Below, piece by piece: positions 42,886 to 52,570 of a stretch of 64,000 nt of DNA. The DNA is from Pseudopelobacter sp964542535 (lineage in GTDB: Bacteria; Desulfobacterota; Desulfuromonadia; Geobacterales; Pseudopelobacteraceae), in assembly GCA_964542535.1 (NCBI GenBank), contig CAZIUE010000012.1:79983-143982 (forward strand). Direction: 5' to 3'. The notes beneath the pieces are model-generated. The model was not told the origin of the DNA, did no database searches, and saw only the letters and a list, made by a program, of their open reading frames with translations. The translations under genes were made by a program, and so were the position numbers. The first letter of the stretch is position 1, and the number at the start of each line of letters is the position of its first letter.

Positions 42886-45543
42886 ATGGCGCAGCAATAC
42901 GTGTATTTCTTTGGTGGCGGCACGGCCGATGGCCGGGCCGACATGAAAAACCTGCTGGGGGGCAAAGGGGCCAATCTGGCCGAGATGACCAGCATCGGTC
43001 TGCCGGTTCCCCCGGGCTTTACCATTTCCACCGAAGTATGTACCGAATTTTACAAGAACGACCGTACCCATCCCGCCTCCCTGGCCGCCGAAGTCACCGC
43101 GAATCTGCGCAAGGTCGAGGAGCTGATGGGCAAGAAGTTCGGAGATGCCGCCAATCCGCTGCTCCTGTCGGTCCGTTCCGGCGCCCGTGCCTCCATGCCG
43201 GGCATGATGGATACGGTCCTCAACCTGGGGCTCAACGACACCACCGTTCAGGGGATCATTGCCCAGAGCGGTGACGAACGCTTCGCCTATGACGCCTACC
43301 GCCGCTTTGTGCAGATGTATGCCGACGTGGTGCTGGGGATGGAGAAGGAAATCCTCGATCACCTGCTGGACCAGAAGAAGGAAGAGCGCGACGTGTACCT
43401 GGACACCGAACTCACCGCCGCCGACTGGAAGGATCTTGTGGCCCAGTACAAAGGCGCCATCAAGGCCGAACTGGGGGTCGCTTTTCCCGAAGACCCCGAG
43501 GAGCAGCTCTGGGGTGCGGTGAACGCGGTGTTCGGCTCCTGGATGAACCAGCGCGCCATCACCTATCGCAAGCTCAACAATATCCCGGCCGACTGGGGTA
43601 CGGCGGTTAACGTCCAGGCCATGGTCTTCGGCAACATGGGTGAGGACTGCGCCACCGGCGTGGCCTTTACCCGCGATCCTTCCACCGGTGAGAACTACTT
43701 CTACGGCGAGTTCCTGGTCAACGCCCAGGGAGAGGATGTGGTGGCTGGCATCCGCACTCCCCAGCCGATCAACCGCGCCAAGAACAAGGAGGGCGAGCTC
43801 CCCTCCATGGAAGAGATCATGCCGGAATGCTACCAGCAGCTGGTCAGGATCCGCGAGACTCTGGAGCAGCATTACCGGGACATGCAGGACATCGAGTTCA
43901 CCATCGAGAAGGGCGTGCTGTACATGCTGCAGACCCGCAACGGCAAACGCACCGCTCCGGCCGCCATCAAGATCGCCGTGGATATGGTCAGGGAGGGGCT
44001 GATCGACAAGAAGACCGCCGTGCTGCGCGTGGCCCCCAACCAGCTGGACCAGCTGCTGCACCCGACCCTGGACCCGAAGGCGCCCCGCACCGTCATCGCC
44101 AAGGGGCTTCCCGCCTCCCCCGGCGCCGTTTCCGGTGAGGTGGTCTTTTCGGCCGACGAGGCCGAGGCCGAGGCCAAGATCGGCCGCAAGGTGATCCTGG
44201 TGCGCATCGAGACCTCGCCCGAAGACATCCACGGCATGCACGCCGCCCAGGGGATCCTCACCGCCCGCGGCGGCATGACCTCCCACGCGGCGGTCGTGGC
44301 CCGCGGCATGGGCAAATGCTGTGTTGCCGGCTGCGGCGACATCAAGGTGGATTACAACGAAGAGAGCTTCATCGCGCCCAACGGCGTTGAGGTGAAGAAG
44401 GGAGACCTGATCACCCTGGACGGTGCCACGGGAGAGGTCATGCTGGGCGTGGTGCCGACCGTGTCGGTGCAGCTGACCGGTGATTTCGGCGTCCTGATGG
44501 GGTGGGTTGACGACTTCAGGAGCCTGAAAGTGCGCGCCAATGCTGATACCCCCCACGATGCCCGGGTGGCCCGCGATTTCGGGGCCCAGGGGATCGGGCT
44601 CTGTCGCACCGAGCACATGTTCTTCGATGCCGAGCGTATCGCCGCGGTGCGCGAGATGATCCTCGCCGACGACCTGGAGGGACGCCAGAAGGCGCTGGCC
44701 AAGATCCTCCCCATGCAGACCAGCGACTTCAAGGGGATCTTCCGCGAGATGAAGGGGCTGCCGGTCACCATCCGGCTGCTGGACCCGCCGCTGCACGAGT
44801 TCCTCCCCCAGAACGAGAAGGATATTGATGAGCTGGCACAGACCATGAAGGTTTCCGCCAGCACCCTCAGGCACAAGGTTGAATACCTGCACGAGTTCAA
44901 CCCCATGCTGGGGCACCGGGGCTGCCGCCTCGGCATCACCTTCCCCGAGATCTACGATATGCAGGTGCGCGCCATCATGACCGCTGCCTGCGAGCTGATC
45001 AAGAACGACGGATTCTCCATCGTGCCCGAGATCATGATTCCCCTGGTGGCGACGGTCAAGGAGCTGGCGCTGCTGAAGAAGAACGCCGTGGCTATCTGCG
45101 AGGAGGTCATCGCCGGCTTCGGAGTGGCCGTGGAATACCTGATCGGCACCATGATCGAACTCCCCCGCGCAGCCCTGACCGCCGACGAGATCGCCGGCGA
45201 GGCGGAGTTCTTCTCCTTCGGCACCAATGACCTGACCCAGACCACCTTTGGTCTCTCCCGCGACGACGCGGGCAAGTTCCTCCCCTTCTACATGGATAAC
45301 GGCATCATGGAGCAGGACCCCTTCGTCTCCCTGGATCAGGCCGGTGTCGGCCAGCTGGTCAGGATCGGCAGTGAGAAGGGGCGTGCCACCCGGCCGAACA
45401 TCAAGCTGGGGATCTGCGGCGAGCATGGCGGAGATCCGGACTCGGTCGTCTTCTGTCACCGGGCCGGGCTGGACTACGTCTCCTGCTCCCCCTTCCGGGT
45501 GCCCATCGCCCGCCTGGCCGCGGCCCACGCCGCGCTCTCCTGA
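42886..45543 (+). CDS. ppdK: Pyruvate phosphate dikinase PpdK
   Basis: Interconverts pyruvate, ATP and Pi with phosphoenolpyruvate, AMP and PPi, supplying gluconeogenic PEP in anaerobes. The 885-residue protein has all three parts: an ATP-grasp N-domain (GGKGANLAEMTSIGLPVPPGF, SVRSGARASMPGMMDTVLN), the phosphohistidine domain with LTARGGMTSHAAVVARGMGK, and the PEP/pyruvate barrel with LCRTEHMFF and the Cys-containing KLGICGEHGGDP. GAGGAGG precedes the ATG. Length is normal. A long structured leader precedes it. Confidence 0.97.
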   Translation: MAQQYVYFFGGGTADGRADMKNLLGGKGANLAEMTSIGLPVPPGFTISTEVCTEFYKNDRTHPASLAAEVTANLRKVEELMGKKFGDAANPLLLSVRSGARASMPGMMDTVLNLGLNDTTVQGIIAQSGDERFAYDAYRRFVQMYADVVLGMEKEILDHLLDQKKEERDVYLDTELTAADWKDLVAQYKGAIKAELGVAFPEDPEEQLWGAVNAVFGSWMNQRAITYRKLNNIPADWGTAVNVQAMVFGNMGEDCATGVAFTRDPSTGENYFYGEFLVNAQGEDVVAGIRTPQPINRAKNKEGELPSMEEIMPECYQQLVRIRETLEQHYRDMQDIEFTIEKGVLYMLQTRNGKRTAPAAIKIAVDMVREGLIDKKTAVLRVAPNQLDQLLHPTLDPKAPRTVIAKGLPASPGAVSGEVVFSADEAEAEAKIGRKVILVRIETSPEDIHGMHAAQGILTARGGMTSHAAVVARGMGKCCVAGCGDIKVDYNEESFIAPNGVEVKKGDLITLDGATGEVMLGVVPTVSVQLTGDFGVLMGWVDDFRSLKVRANADTPHDARVARDFGAQGIGLCRTEHMFFDAERIAAVREMILADDLEGRQKALAKILPMQTSDFKGIFREMKGLPVTIRLLDPPLHEFLPQNEKDIDELAQTMKVSASTLRHKVEYLHEFNPMLGHRGCRLGITFPEIYDMQVRAIMTAACELIKNDGFSIVPEIMIPLVATVKELALLKKNAVAICEEVIAGFGVAVEYLIGTMIELPRAALTADEIAGEAEFFSFGTNDLTQTTFGLSRDDAGKFLPFYMDNGIMEQDPFVSLDQAGVGQLVRIGSEKGRATRPNIKLGICGEHGGDPDSVVFCHRAGLDYVSCSPFRVPIARLAAAHAALS

Positions 45544-45564
45544 GCCCCGTCCGAACCTGCGTGA

Positions 45565-45607
45565 CATGAAAAAAGGGTGGACCATAACGGTCCACCCTTT
45601 TTTCATG
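45565..45607. terminator. Bidirectional terminator hairpin
   Basis: A perfect 19-bp stem with a 5-base loop; six A on the left arm and six T on the right arm serve both the ppdK and the AMMECR1 genes. Confidence 0.92.
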
Positions 45608-45652
45608 GCGATTCGCCCCCCACCGTGCAGGCGCGCCCTGTTCAGGCGGCGG

Positions 45653-46201
45653 CTACTGTTCTCCGAACACCAGGGCCGTGAAGGTGTGAATCTCGCAGTC
45701 GTTCTGCCAGGCGTCATCGGGAAGCCCCGCCTTGAGACAGGTGTGGCGCAGGAAGGTTTCCCGGTCCCAGCCGTACTCGGTGGCCACCTGGGGGAGCAGC
45801 ACGCCGCGGTGGTGGTTCTTGATGATGTACAGGCCGTGCTTGCCCACCACGATACTCTCCACGGAATTGATCAGTTTGAGCGGCGAGAGCACCGAGATCT
45901 CCAGGCTGAAGTCCTCCAGGTCGGCGGGTTTCATGGGATAGAAGCGGGGATCGCGGGTGGCGGCGGCCATGGCCATCTCCTGAACCAGCTGGTACAGCGG
46001 GACATCGGAGACGAAGTTGCCGATGCATCCCCTGAGCTGCCCCTGCTGCTTGATGGTAACGAAACAGCCGTGCTTGTGTTTCAGCCCCCGGGAGGGATGG
46101 TCAACGACAGGGATCGGGCAATCGGTGACATGGGCGGTAATGGTCTCGCGGGCGATTGCGAGCAACCGCGACCGCTCGTCGGGTGTCAGCAGTTCAGGCA
46201 T
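45653..46201 (-). CDS. AMMECR1-domain protein
   Basis: A 182-residue AMMECR1 family (TIGR00296) protein of unknown enzymatic role. Conserved parts are CFVTIKQQGQLRGCIGNF, the family's diagnostic LRGCIG, AAAATRDPRFYPM, and the C-terminal GWDRETFLRHTCLKAGLP. AGGAGG precedes the ATG and overlaps the def stop, so it is the third gene of an ACT-def-AMMECR1 unit. Confidence 0.9.
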   Translation of the reverse strand: MPELLTPDERSRLLAIARETITAHVTDCPIPVVDHPSRGLKHKHGCFVTIKQQGQLRGCIGNFVSDVPLYQLVQEMAMAAATRDPRFYPMKPADLEDFSLEISVLSPLKLINSVESIVVGKHGLYIIKNHHRGVLLPQVATEYGWDRETFLRHTCLKAGLPDDAWQNDCEIHTFTALVFGEQ

Positions 46202-46210
46202 GGCGACCTC

Positions 46211-46717
46211 CTATGCGTACGTTTTTCTGCGGAACAGACCGGTCTTGACGCTGACGATCCGGTCCAGGAAGAGTATGCCGTCCAGGTGGTCCATCTCGTG
46301 TTGCAGGGCGATGGCCTCGAACCCGCTGGCGGTTATCTCGTGCGTCTCTCCCTGGGGATCGAGGAAACTGACCCTGATTTCGGTGGAACGTTCCACGTCG
46401 CCGGTATAGTCCGGCACGCTCATGCATCCCTCGCGCATGACCGCTGCGCCGGAGCACGAGATGATCCGGGGATTGATCATGGCCAGCAGACCGTGGTTGT
46501 TCTCCCTGCCGTTGCGGCTTTTGGAGACGTCCACAACGCAGACCCGCAGGGTGACGCCGATCTGGGGGGCCGCCACCCCCACCGATCCGGGGCCGGCCCG
46601 CATGGTGTCCCGCAGGTCCTGGACCAGGGTATGGATCTCCCGGTCGATCCCGGTTACCTCGTGGCAGATCTTTTTCAGCAGCGGATGGGGATAGCGCAGG
46701 ATGGGGTGGATTGCCAT
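46211..46717 (-). CDS. def: Peptide deformylase
   Basis: Removes the formyl group from nascent proteins. The 168-residue metalloenzyme shows the three motifs: SVGVAAPQIG (motif 1, with Ser in place of the usual first Gly), EGCMSVP with the metal Cys, and QHEMDHLDG with the two metal His and catalytic Glu. It starts three bases after the ACT-domain gene without its own strong ribosome site, so is probably coupled. fmt is not next to it. Confidence 0.93.
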   Translation of the reverse strand: MAIHPILRYPHPLLKKICHEVTGIDREIHTLVQDLRDTMRAGPGSVGVAAPQIGVTLRVCVVDVSKSRNGRENNHGLLAMINPRIISCSGAAVMREGCMSVPDYTGDVERSTEIRVSFLDPQGETHEITASGFEAIALQHEMDHLDGILFLDRIVSVKTGLFRRKTYA

Positions 46718-46720
46718 GGT

Positions 46721-47281
46721 TCAGAGGGAGACCGGGGTGATGACGCGCACGCCGATCTCCACGTTCAGCTCCTTCTTCAGTTCCGCCAGCAGCTGTTCCA
46801 GCTGCTCCGGGGTCCGGCCGTCGGGGAGGGCCGCCTCAAGCATCATCACGTAGACCGGCTCCTCTTTCGTACCGATCAGTCTGGTGGTCAGATCGGTGAT
46901 GTTGATTCCCTGGTCTGCCAGCTCGCGGGTGACCCGAAAGACGATGCCCGGCTGGTCGGCGCCGTAGACCGACACCAGGCAGATCTCCTGCTCCTCGTCA
47001 CGCCTGGGGGGCTCGGCCATGGTCAGGGGGCTGACGGCCAGAAACATGCCGAGCCGGTCGCAGGCCGGTTTCAGCTCCTCGCACAGGCGGCTCTTGCTGA
47101 AGGGGCGCGGGTGGGAGACGAGCAGAATCATGGCGAACTCGCCGGCCAGCATGGTACAGCTGGAGTCGGCGATGTTGCACCCCAGATGGTAGAGCCCCTC
47201 GGTGATGGCGGCCACGATGCCGGGGCGGTCCTTGCCCACCACCGATACGGCGTAGTGCAGGGGTTCGGGTTGCTGCGTCAT
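46721..47281 (-). CDS. Double ACT-domain regulatory protein (GcvR-like)
   Basis: A 186-residue protein of two ACT domains: VSVVGKDRPGIVAAITEGLY (first) and VSVYGADQPGIVFRVTRELA (second), each with the ligand-binding Gly, and a short linker. This is the layout of GcvR-type regulators, which sense glycine or other amino acids, but without a DNA-binding part. GGGGAG lies upstream. First gene of a unit with def and AMMECR1. Confidence 0.82.
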   Translation of the reverse strand: MTQQPEPLHYAVSVVGKDRPGIVAAITEGLYHLGCNIADSSCTMLAGEFAMILLVSHPRPFSKSRLCEELKPACDRLGMFLAVSPLTMAEPPRRDEEQEICLVSVYGADQPGIVFRVTRELADQGINITDLTTRLIGTKEEPVYVMMLEAALPDGRTPEQLEQLLAELKKELNVEIGVRVITPVSL

Positions 47282-47523
47282 GAAAACTCCCCAAGAAATA
47301 GTGTACGGAAACGGTTATCATCATTCCCGGTGATCTGCAATTGTTTTTTGTATACGCCCCGTTCCGTCGCGGAACCTGATTCTCCCGCCGGCGGGAAGCG
47401 ATTGCCTCTTGCCTTTCCGCGGTAACGGGACTTATCATCTATCCTCCCTCCCGGAGGAAACCGTTACACACTGTTCCGGCCCTGATCCCCCTGTTGCCGG
47501 AGTCACGAGGTAGAGCCGAAACC

Positions 47524-50394
47524 ATGGCACACGACAAGATCATCATCAAAGGCGCTTGCGAGCATAACCTGAAGTGCATCGACGTGGAGATCCCCCGGGA
47601 CCAGCTGGTGGTGATCACCGGCATCTCCGGCTCGGGGAAATCGACCCTGGCCTTCGACACCATCTACGCTGAGGGACAACGGCGCTACGTGGAGTCCCTC
47701 TCCGCCTATGCCCGCCAGTTCCTGGAGCAGATGGAGAAGCCGGACGTGGAGTCCATCGAGGGGCTCTCGCCCGCCATCTCCATCGAGCAGAAGACCACCA
47801 GCAAGAACCCCCGCTCCACCGTGGGGACCGTCACCGAGATCTACGATTACCTGCGTCTCCTGTTCGCCCGGGTGGGGCACCCCCACTGCGTCTCCTGCGG
47901 CCGGGAGATCACCTCCCAGACCGTCTCCCAGATGGTGGACCAGATTATGGCGCTGCCGGTGGGAACCAAAGTGACCCTGCTCTCCCCCATGATCCGCGGC
48001 CGCAAGGGGGAGTACAAAAAGGAACTCAATCAGCTGCGCAAGGAAGGGTTTACCCGGGTGGTGGTGGATGGCCGGCAGCTGGAACTGGCCGAAGAGATCG
48101 AGCTGGACAAGAAGAAAAAGCATGACATCGACATCGTAGTGGACCGCATCGTGATCAAGGAGGGGGTGCAACGCCGCCTGGCCGACTCCCTGGAGACCGC
48201 CCTTCACCATGCCGACGGCCTGGTGAAGGCGGAGGTGGTGACACCGACCGCGCCCACGGATGAACCGGGAGGGGCGGGTTTGAAACCTTCTCCTACGTCT
48301 CCCCTCACGATGATCTTCTCAGAGAAGCTGGCCTGCGTGGAGTGCGGCGTCTCCTACCAGGAGATAACCCCGCGGCTCTTCTCCTTCAACAATCCCCACG
48401 GCGCCTGCCCCGAGTGCACCGGCCTGGGGACCCGCATGTACTTCGACCCGGAGCTGGTGATCCCCAATCCGGAACTGTCGCTGCGTGAGGGGGCCATCGC
48501 CCCGTGGGAGAAACGGCTCTCCGGCTGGTTCCACCTCATCCTGGAGGCCCTGGCCAAGGCCTACGACTTCGACATCACCACCCCTTTCAGGGATCTGCCC
48601 GAAAACGTGCGCGACCTGATTCTCAACGGTTCCAAGGGAAAGAAGATCGAGTTCTGGTGGGACGAGGAGGGGGACCGGCGCCACACCTATTACAAGGAGT
48701 TCGAGGGGGTGCTGAACAACCTGCAGCGCCGTTGGCGCGAGACCGAGTCGGAGTCGTCCCGGGAGGAGCTGGAGAAGTACATGAACGTCATGCCCTGCCC
48801 CACCTGCCAGGGAGCGCGTCTCAGGCCCGAGGCGCTGCACGTGCTGGTGGGGGGGAGGAACATCCGGGAGGTGACGGCGCTCTCCATCCGTGACAGCCTG
48901 GCGTTCTTCGAGACCCTGGAGCTGACCGCCAAGGAAGGGGAGATCGCCCGGCGCATCCTGAAGGAGGTCCGCGAACGGCTCTCATTCTTGGTCAACGTGG
49001 GGCTGGACTACCTCTCCCTGGACCGCACCTCCGGCACCCTCTCCGGCGGGGAGGGGCAGCGCATCCGCCTGGCCACCCAGATCGGCTCCAGCCTGGTGGG
49101 GGTGCTCTACATCCTGGACGAGCCCTCCATCGGCCTGCACCAGCGGGACAACTCCCGCCTGCTGGAAACCCTGAAACGGCTGCGGGACCTGGGGAACACG
49201 GTGCTGGTGGTGGAGCACGACGAGGAGACCATCCTGGAGGCGGACCACCTGATCGACATGGGGCCGGGGGCCGGGGTGCACGGTGGCCGGGTGGTGGCCC
49301 AGGGGACGCCGGCCCAGGTGATGGAGAATACCGACTCCCTCACCGGACGCTACCTGTCGGGGGAGCTCTGCATCCCGGTGCCGAAGGAGCGGCGGCGAGC
49401 GGAGCGCTTCCTGGAGATCGTTGGTGCCACGGAGAACAACCTGAAGAACGTGAACGTCAGGATCCCCCTGGGGGTGATGACCTGCGTCACCGGGGTGTCC
49501 GGTTCGGGCAAGTCAACCCTGGTGATCGACACCCTGCACAAGGCGCTCTGCCAGCGGCTCTACCGCAGCCGGGAGAAGGCCGGCACGGTGCGGGACGTGC
49601 TCGGCCTGGAGCACCTTGACAAGGTGATCAACATCGACCAGTCTCCCATCGGCCGCACCCCCCGTTCCAACCCGGCCACCTACACGGCTGTGTTCGGCGA
49701 CATCCGCGACCTGTTCTCCAACCTGCCCGAGTCCAAGCTGCGCGGCTACAAGCCGGGGCGCTACTCCTTCAACGTCAAGGGGGGGCGCTGCGAGGCCTGC
49801 TCCGGCGACGGCATCATCAAGATCGAGATGCACTTCCTGCCGGACGTGTACGTGGAATGCGAGGTCTGCAAGGGGGCGCGCTACAACCGGGAGACCCTGG
49901 AGGTGCTCTACAAGGGGAAGTCTATCGCCGACGTGCTGGACATGACCGTCTCCCAAGCCCTGGAGTTCATGGGGGCCATCCCGCGCATCAGGAACAAGCT
50001 CAGGACCCTGGAGGAGGTGGGGTTGGGGTACATCAAGCTGGGACAATCGGCCACCACCCTGTCGGGGGGCGAGGCCCAGCGGGTAAAGCTGGCCAAGGAG
50101 CTCGCCAAGCGGGCCACCGGCCGCACCATCTACATCCTGGACGAGCCGACCACCGGCCTGCACTTCGAGGATATCCGCAAGCTGCTGGAGGTGATCCAGC
50201 GCCTGGTGGATGCCGGCAACACGGTGCTGATCATCGAGCACAACCTGGACGTGATCAAGACGGCCGACTGGCTGATCGACCTGGGGCCGGAAGGGGGGGA
50301 CCGGGGGGGCGAGATCGTGGCCTTCGGCACCCCGGAGCAGCTGGCTGCGGTGAACGGCTCCTACACCGGTCAGTACCTGCGGAAGCTTTTGTGA
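47524..50394 (+). CDS. uvrA: Excinuclease ABC subunit UvrA
   Basis: Damage-recognition ATPase of nucleotide excision repair. The 956-residue protein has two ABC modules: Walker A GISGSGKST and GVSGSGKST, signature LSGGEGQRIRLA and LSGGEAQRVKLA, and Walker B ILDEPSIGLH and ILDEPTTGLH. Zinc-finger Cys pairs lie at CVECG...CPEC and CEAC...CEVC. The start at 47524 gives the family N-terminus; GAGGTAG lies upstream. Normal length, single gene. Confidence 0.98.
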   Translation: MAHDKIIIKGACEHNLKCIDVEIPRDQLVVITGISGSGKSTLAFDTIYAEGQRRYVESLSAYARQFLEQMEKPDVESIEGLSPAISIEQKTTSKNPRSTVGTVTEIYDYLRLLFARVGHPHCVSCGREITSQTVSQMVDQIMALPVGTKVTLLSPMIRGRKGEYKKELNQLRKEGFTRVVVDGRQLELAEEIELDKKKKHDIDIVVDRIVIKEGVQRRLADSLETALHHADGLVKAEVVTPTAPTDEPGGAGLKPSPTSPLTMIFSEKLACVECGVSYQEITPRLFSFNNPHGACPECTGLGTRMYFDPELVIPNPELSLREGAIAPWEKRLSGWFHLILEALAKAYDFDITTPFRDLPENVRDLILNGSKGKKIEFWWDEEGDRRHTYYKEFEGVLNNLQRRWRETESESSREELEKYMNVMPCPTCQGARLRPEALHVLVGGRNIREVTALSIRDSLAFFETLELTAKEGEIARRILKEVRERLSFLVNVGLDYLSLDRTSGTLSGGEGQRIRLATQIGSSLVGVLYILDEPSIGLHQRDNSRLLETLKRLRDLGNTVLVVEHDEETILEADHLIDMGPGAGVHGGRVVAQGTPAQVMENTDSLTGRYLSGELCIPVPKERRRAERFLEIVGATENNLKNVNVRIPLGVMTCVTGVSGSGKSTLVIDTLHKALCQRLYRSREKAGTVRDVLGLEHLDKVINIDQSPIGRTPRSNPATYTAVFGDIRDLFSNLPESKLRGYKPGRYSFNVKGGRCEACSGDGIIKIEMHFLPDVYVECEVCKGARYNRETLEVLYKGKSIADVLDMTVSQALEFMGAIPRIRNKLRTLEEVGLGYIKLGQSATTLSGGEAQRVKLAKELAKRATGRTIYILDEPTTGLHFEDIRKLLEVIQRLVDAGNTVLIIEHNLDVIKTADWLIDLGPEGGDRGGEIVAFGTPEQLAAVNGSYTGQYLRKLL

Positions 50395-50501
50395 GGCGTG
50401 GAATCATTCCAGACCTGCTCCGCGCGTTTCCGTCCCAGGCACTAGAACTCATCGTCGTCATCTGATGCGATGCAATCTTCAGCCATCATGTGATGCAGCT
50501 A

Positions 50502-50594
50502 AAAGTCCCCCTTTGAAAAGGGGGATTTAGGGAGGTTTTCTTCGATGCCAATGCTGACAAATCCCCCCCCAGCCCCCCTTTTTGAAAGGGGGGA
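50502..50594. repeat. REP/MITE-like palindromic repeat
   Basis: Two inverted arms of CCCCCTTT...AAAGGGGG with the internal words ATTTAGGGAGG on the left and AAATCCCCCCCCAGCCC on the right form a large hairpin. Such G/C-run palindromes are dispersed in many bacterial genomes. It fills most of the 250-base gap between uvrA and the nuoF-like gene and may also end transcription. Confidence 0.65.
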
Positions 50595-50645
50595 GAGTGA
50601 GATTCCTGCCAAGTTGAAGAGTGCTGTTCAGCGGCTATCGTTTCG

Positions 50646-52112
50646 TTACCGCTTCACGATTGCCCGGAACGTGCACGCGTCGATGCAGGCGCCGCACTTG
50701 ATGCAGGTCGCCTGATCGATCAGATGCGCTTCCCTGGCCCTTCCGGAGATGCAGTTGACCGGGCAGACTTTGGCGCAGAGGGTGCAGCCGACGCACTTCT
50801 CGGACAGGATGACGATGTTGAGCAGGCTGGTGCAGACCCCTGCCGGGCAGCTCTTATGGGTAACATGGGCCTCGTATTCATCCCTGAAGGTGGTGATGGT
50901 GGAGAGCACCGGGTTGGGCATGGTCTGGCCGAGGCCGCAGAGCGCCGTGTCCTTGATGATCGATCCAAGCATCTTCAGCTTTTCCAGATCCTCCAGGGTA
51001 CCGTCGCCCTGGGTGATGCGGCAGAGGATCTCGTGGAGCCGCTTGGAGCCGATGCGGCAGGGGGTGCATTTGCCGCAGGTCTCATCCATGGTGAAGTCCA
51101 GGAAGAACTTGGCCACATCCACCATGCAGGTCTCCTCATCCATGACGATCATGCCTCCGGACCCCATCATGGAGCCCCTGGCGATCAGGTTGTCGTAGTC
51201 GATGGGGACGTCCAGATCCCGGGAGGTCAGGGCGCCGCCGGAGGGGCCGCCGGTCTGCACCGCCTTGAATGTCTTGCCGTCCGGACAGCCGCCGCCGATC
51301 CCGAAGATGATCTCCCCCAGGGTTATCCCCATGGGAACCTCGATCAGGCCGACATTGCAGATCTTGCCGGCCAGGGCGAACACCTTGGTCCCCTTGGACT
51401 TCTCCGTGCCGATGGAGGAGAACCAGTCAGCCCCCTTGACGAGTATGGGGGGGATATTGGCCAGGGTCTCCACGTTGTTGACGATGGTCGGCTTACCCCG
51501 GTACCCCGCGTTGGCCGGAAAGGGGGGCTTGGTGTACGGCTCGCCCCGGCACCCTTCCATGGACCTGATCAGGGCGGTCTCCTCGCCGCAGACAAAGGCT
51601 CCGGCGCCATACTTCAGTTCGATGTCGAAATCGAAGCCGCTCCCCAGGATGTTCCTGCCCAGGAGGCCGTAGTCACGGGCATCCTGGATGGCCCGGATCA
51701 GCCGTGTGATGGCCAGGGGGTATTCGGCCCGGATGTAGACGACGCCGATGGATGCGCCGATGGCAAAGCCGCAGATGGCCATGGCCTCCACGATGGAATG
51801 GGGATCCCCCTCCAGCAGGGCCCGATCCATGAAGGCGCCAGGGTCCCCCTCGTCCGCATTGCAGACGACGTACTTTTGATCGGCCTGACTCGCGGCGGCA
51901 AACGCCCATTTGGCGCCGGTGGGAAACCCTCCCCCCCCCCGCCCCCTCAAGCCCGACTTTTTCATCTGCTCGATCACCCCGTCAGGCGTGCCGTTGGTAA
52001 TGGCGTTGGCCAGTGCTTCGTAGCCGCGCACCCCGATGTAATCCTCGATATTTTCCGGATCGATGAAGCCGCAGTTCCTGGTCGCTATCCGCAGCTGTTT
52101 TTTGGGTTCCAT
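50646..52112 (-). CDS. NuoF/HndC-like flavin-iron-sulfur subunit (NAD(H) reactive)
   Basis: The NAD(P)H-handling subunit of the formate dehydrogenase module, 488 residues. Residues to about 410 are NuoF-like: GLRGRGGGGFPTGAKW (FMN site), NADEGDPGAFMDR, YGAGAFVCGEETAL, and the 4Fe-4S ligands CGKCTPCRIGSKRL. The C-terminus adds two bacterial-ferredoxin sites, CVGCTLCAKVCP and CIKCGACIDAC, as in HndC. The N-terminal thioredoxin-like domain of longer homologues is absent, its job being taken by the separate hndB-like gene. Last of the five-gene unit. Confidence 0.92.
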   Translation of the reverse strand: MEPKKQLRIATRNCGFIDPENIEDYIGVRGYEALANAITNGTPDGVIEQMKKSGLRGRGGGGFPTGAKWAFAAASQADQKYVVCNADEGDPGAFMDRALLEGDPHSIVEAMAICGFAIGASIGVVYIRAEYPLAITRLIRAIQDARDYGLLGRNILGSGFDFDIELKYGAGAFVCGEETALIRSMEGCRGEPYTKPPFPANAGYRGKPTIVNNVETLANIPPILVKGADWFSSIGTEKSKGTKVFALAGKICNVGLIEVPMGITLGEIIFGIGGGCPDGKTFKAVQTGGPSGGALTSRDLDVPIDYDNLIARGSMMGSGGMIVMDEETCMVDVAKFFLDFTMDETCGKCTPCRIGSKRLHEILCRITQGDGTLEDLEKLKMLGSIIKDTALCGLGQTMPNPVLSTITTFRDEYEAHVTHKSCPAGVCTSLLNIVILSEKCVGCTLCAKVCPVNCISGRAREAHLIDQATCIKCGACIDACTFRAIVKR

Positions 52113-52132
52113 GCTCTATCTGCTCCCCGACA

Positions 52133-52516
52133 TCATAGTTCTACCCTGGTGTAGTTCACCGGAATCACCGTTCCGGTAAGCTCGCCGTTTTTCAGATACC
52201 TCCGGACAAGTTGGCGTGCCCCGCTTTCATCCAGCTTGCCGAATACCACCGGCTCCCGGCCGGCTAGGGTGACCTCCACGGTCGGCTCGGAGTGACAGTA
52301 GGTCATGCAGCCGACCCGGATGAACTCCACGTTGCCGATCCCCTGCCGGACCACCTCCTCCTTCATGGCCTCCAGCACCAGGTTTCCGCCCGAGGCGATA
52401 CTGCAGGTTGCCAGGGATACCTTGACGATGATCGTCTCCCGGGCCGCGGTTTCCCTCTGTTTTCTGTAGTCTGTCTGCAATCTCTTCATATCCGCTATGG
52501 ATGCAATCTTTTTCAT
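52133..52516 (-). CDS. HndB-like thioredoxin-fold 2Fe-2S subunit
   Basis: A 127-residue protein of the HndB / thioredoxin-like ferredoxin type that relays electrons between flavoprotein and hydrogenase or dehydrogenase subunits. The cluster Cys lie in SLATCSIASGG and RVGCMTYCHSEP. The ATG at 52516 has CGGAG upstream; a longer frame adds an unconserved tail. It lies 20 bases before the nuoF-like gene. Confidence 0.85.
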   Translation of the reverse strand: MKKIASIADMKRLQTDYRKQRETAARETIIVKVSLATCSIASGGNLVLEAMKEEVVRQGIGNVEFIRVGCMTYCHSEPTVEVTLAGREPVVFGKLDESGARQLVRRYLKNGELTGTVIPVNYTRVEL

Positions 52517-52570
52517 GGTGAACTCCGGGGGATGGCTTGACGTGAAAACGGCGGCTCTCAACTGCCGAAC

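Noticed and set aside
42853..45717. 954-codon open frame antisense to ppdK
   Set aside because: Shadow frame of a highly conserved gene; it also runs through the terminator hairpin.
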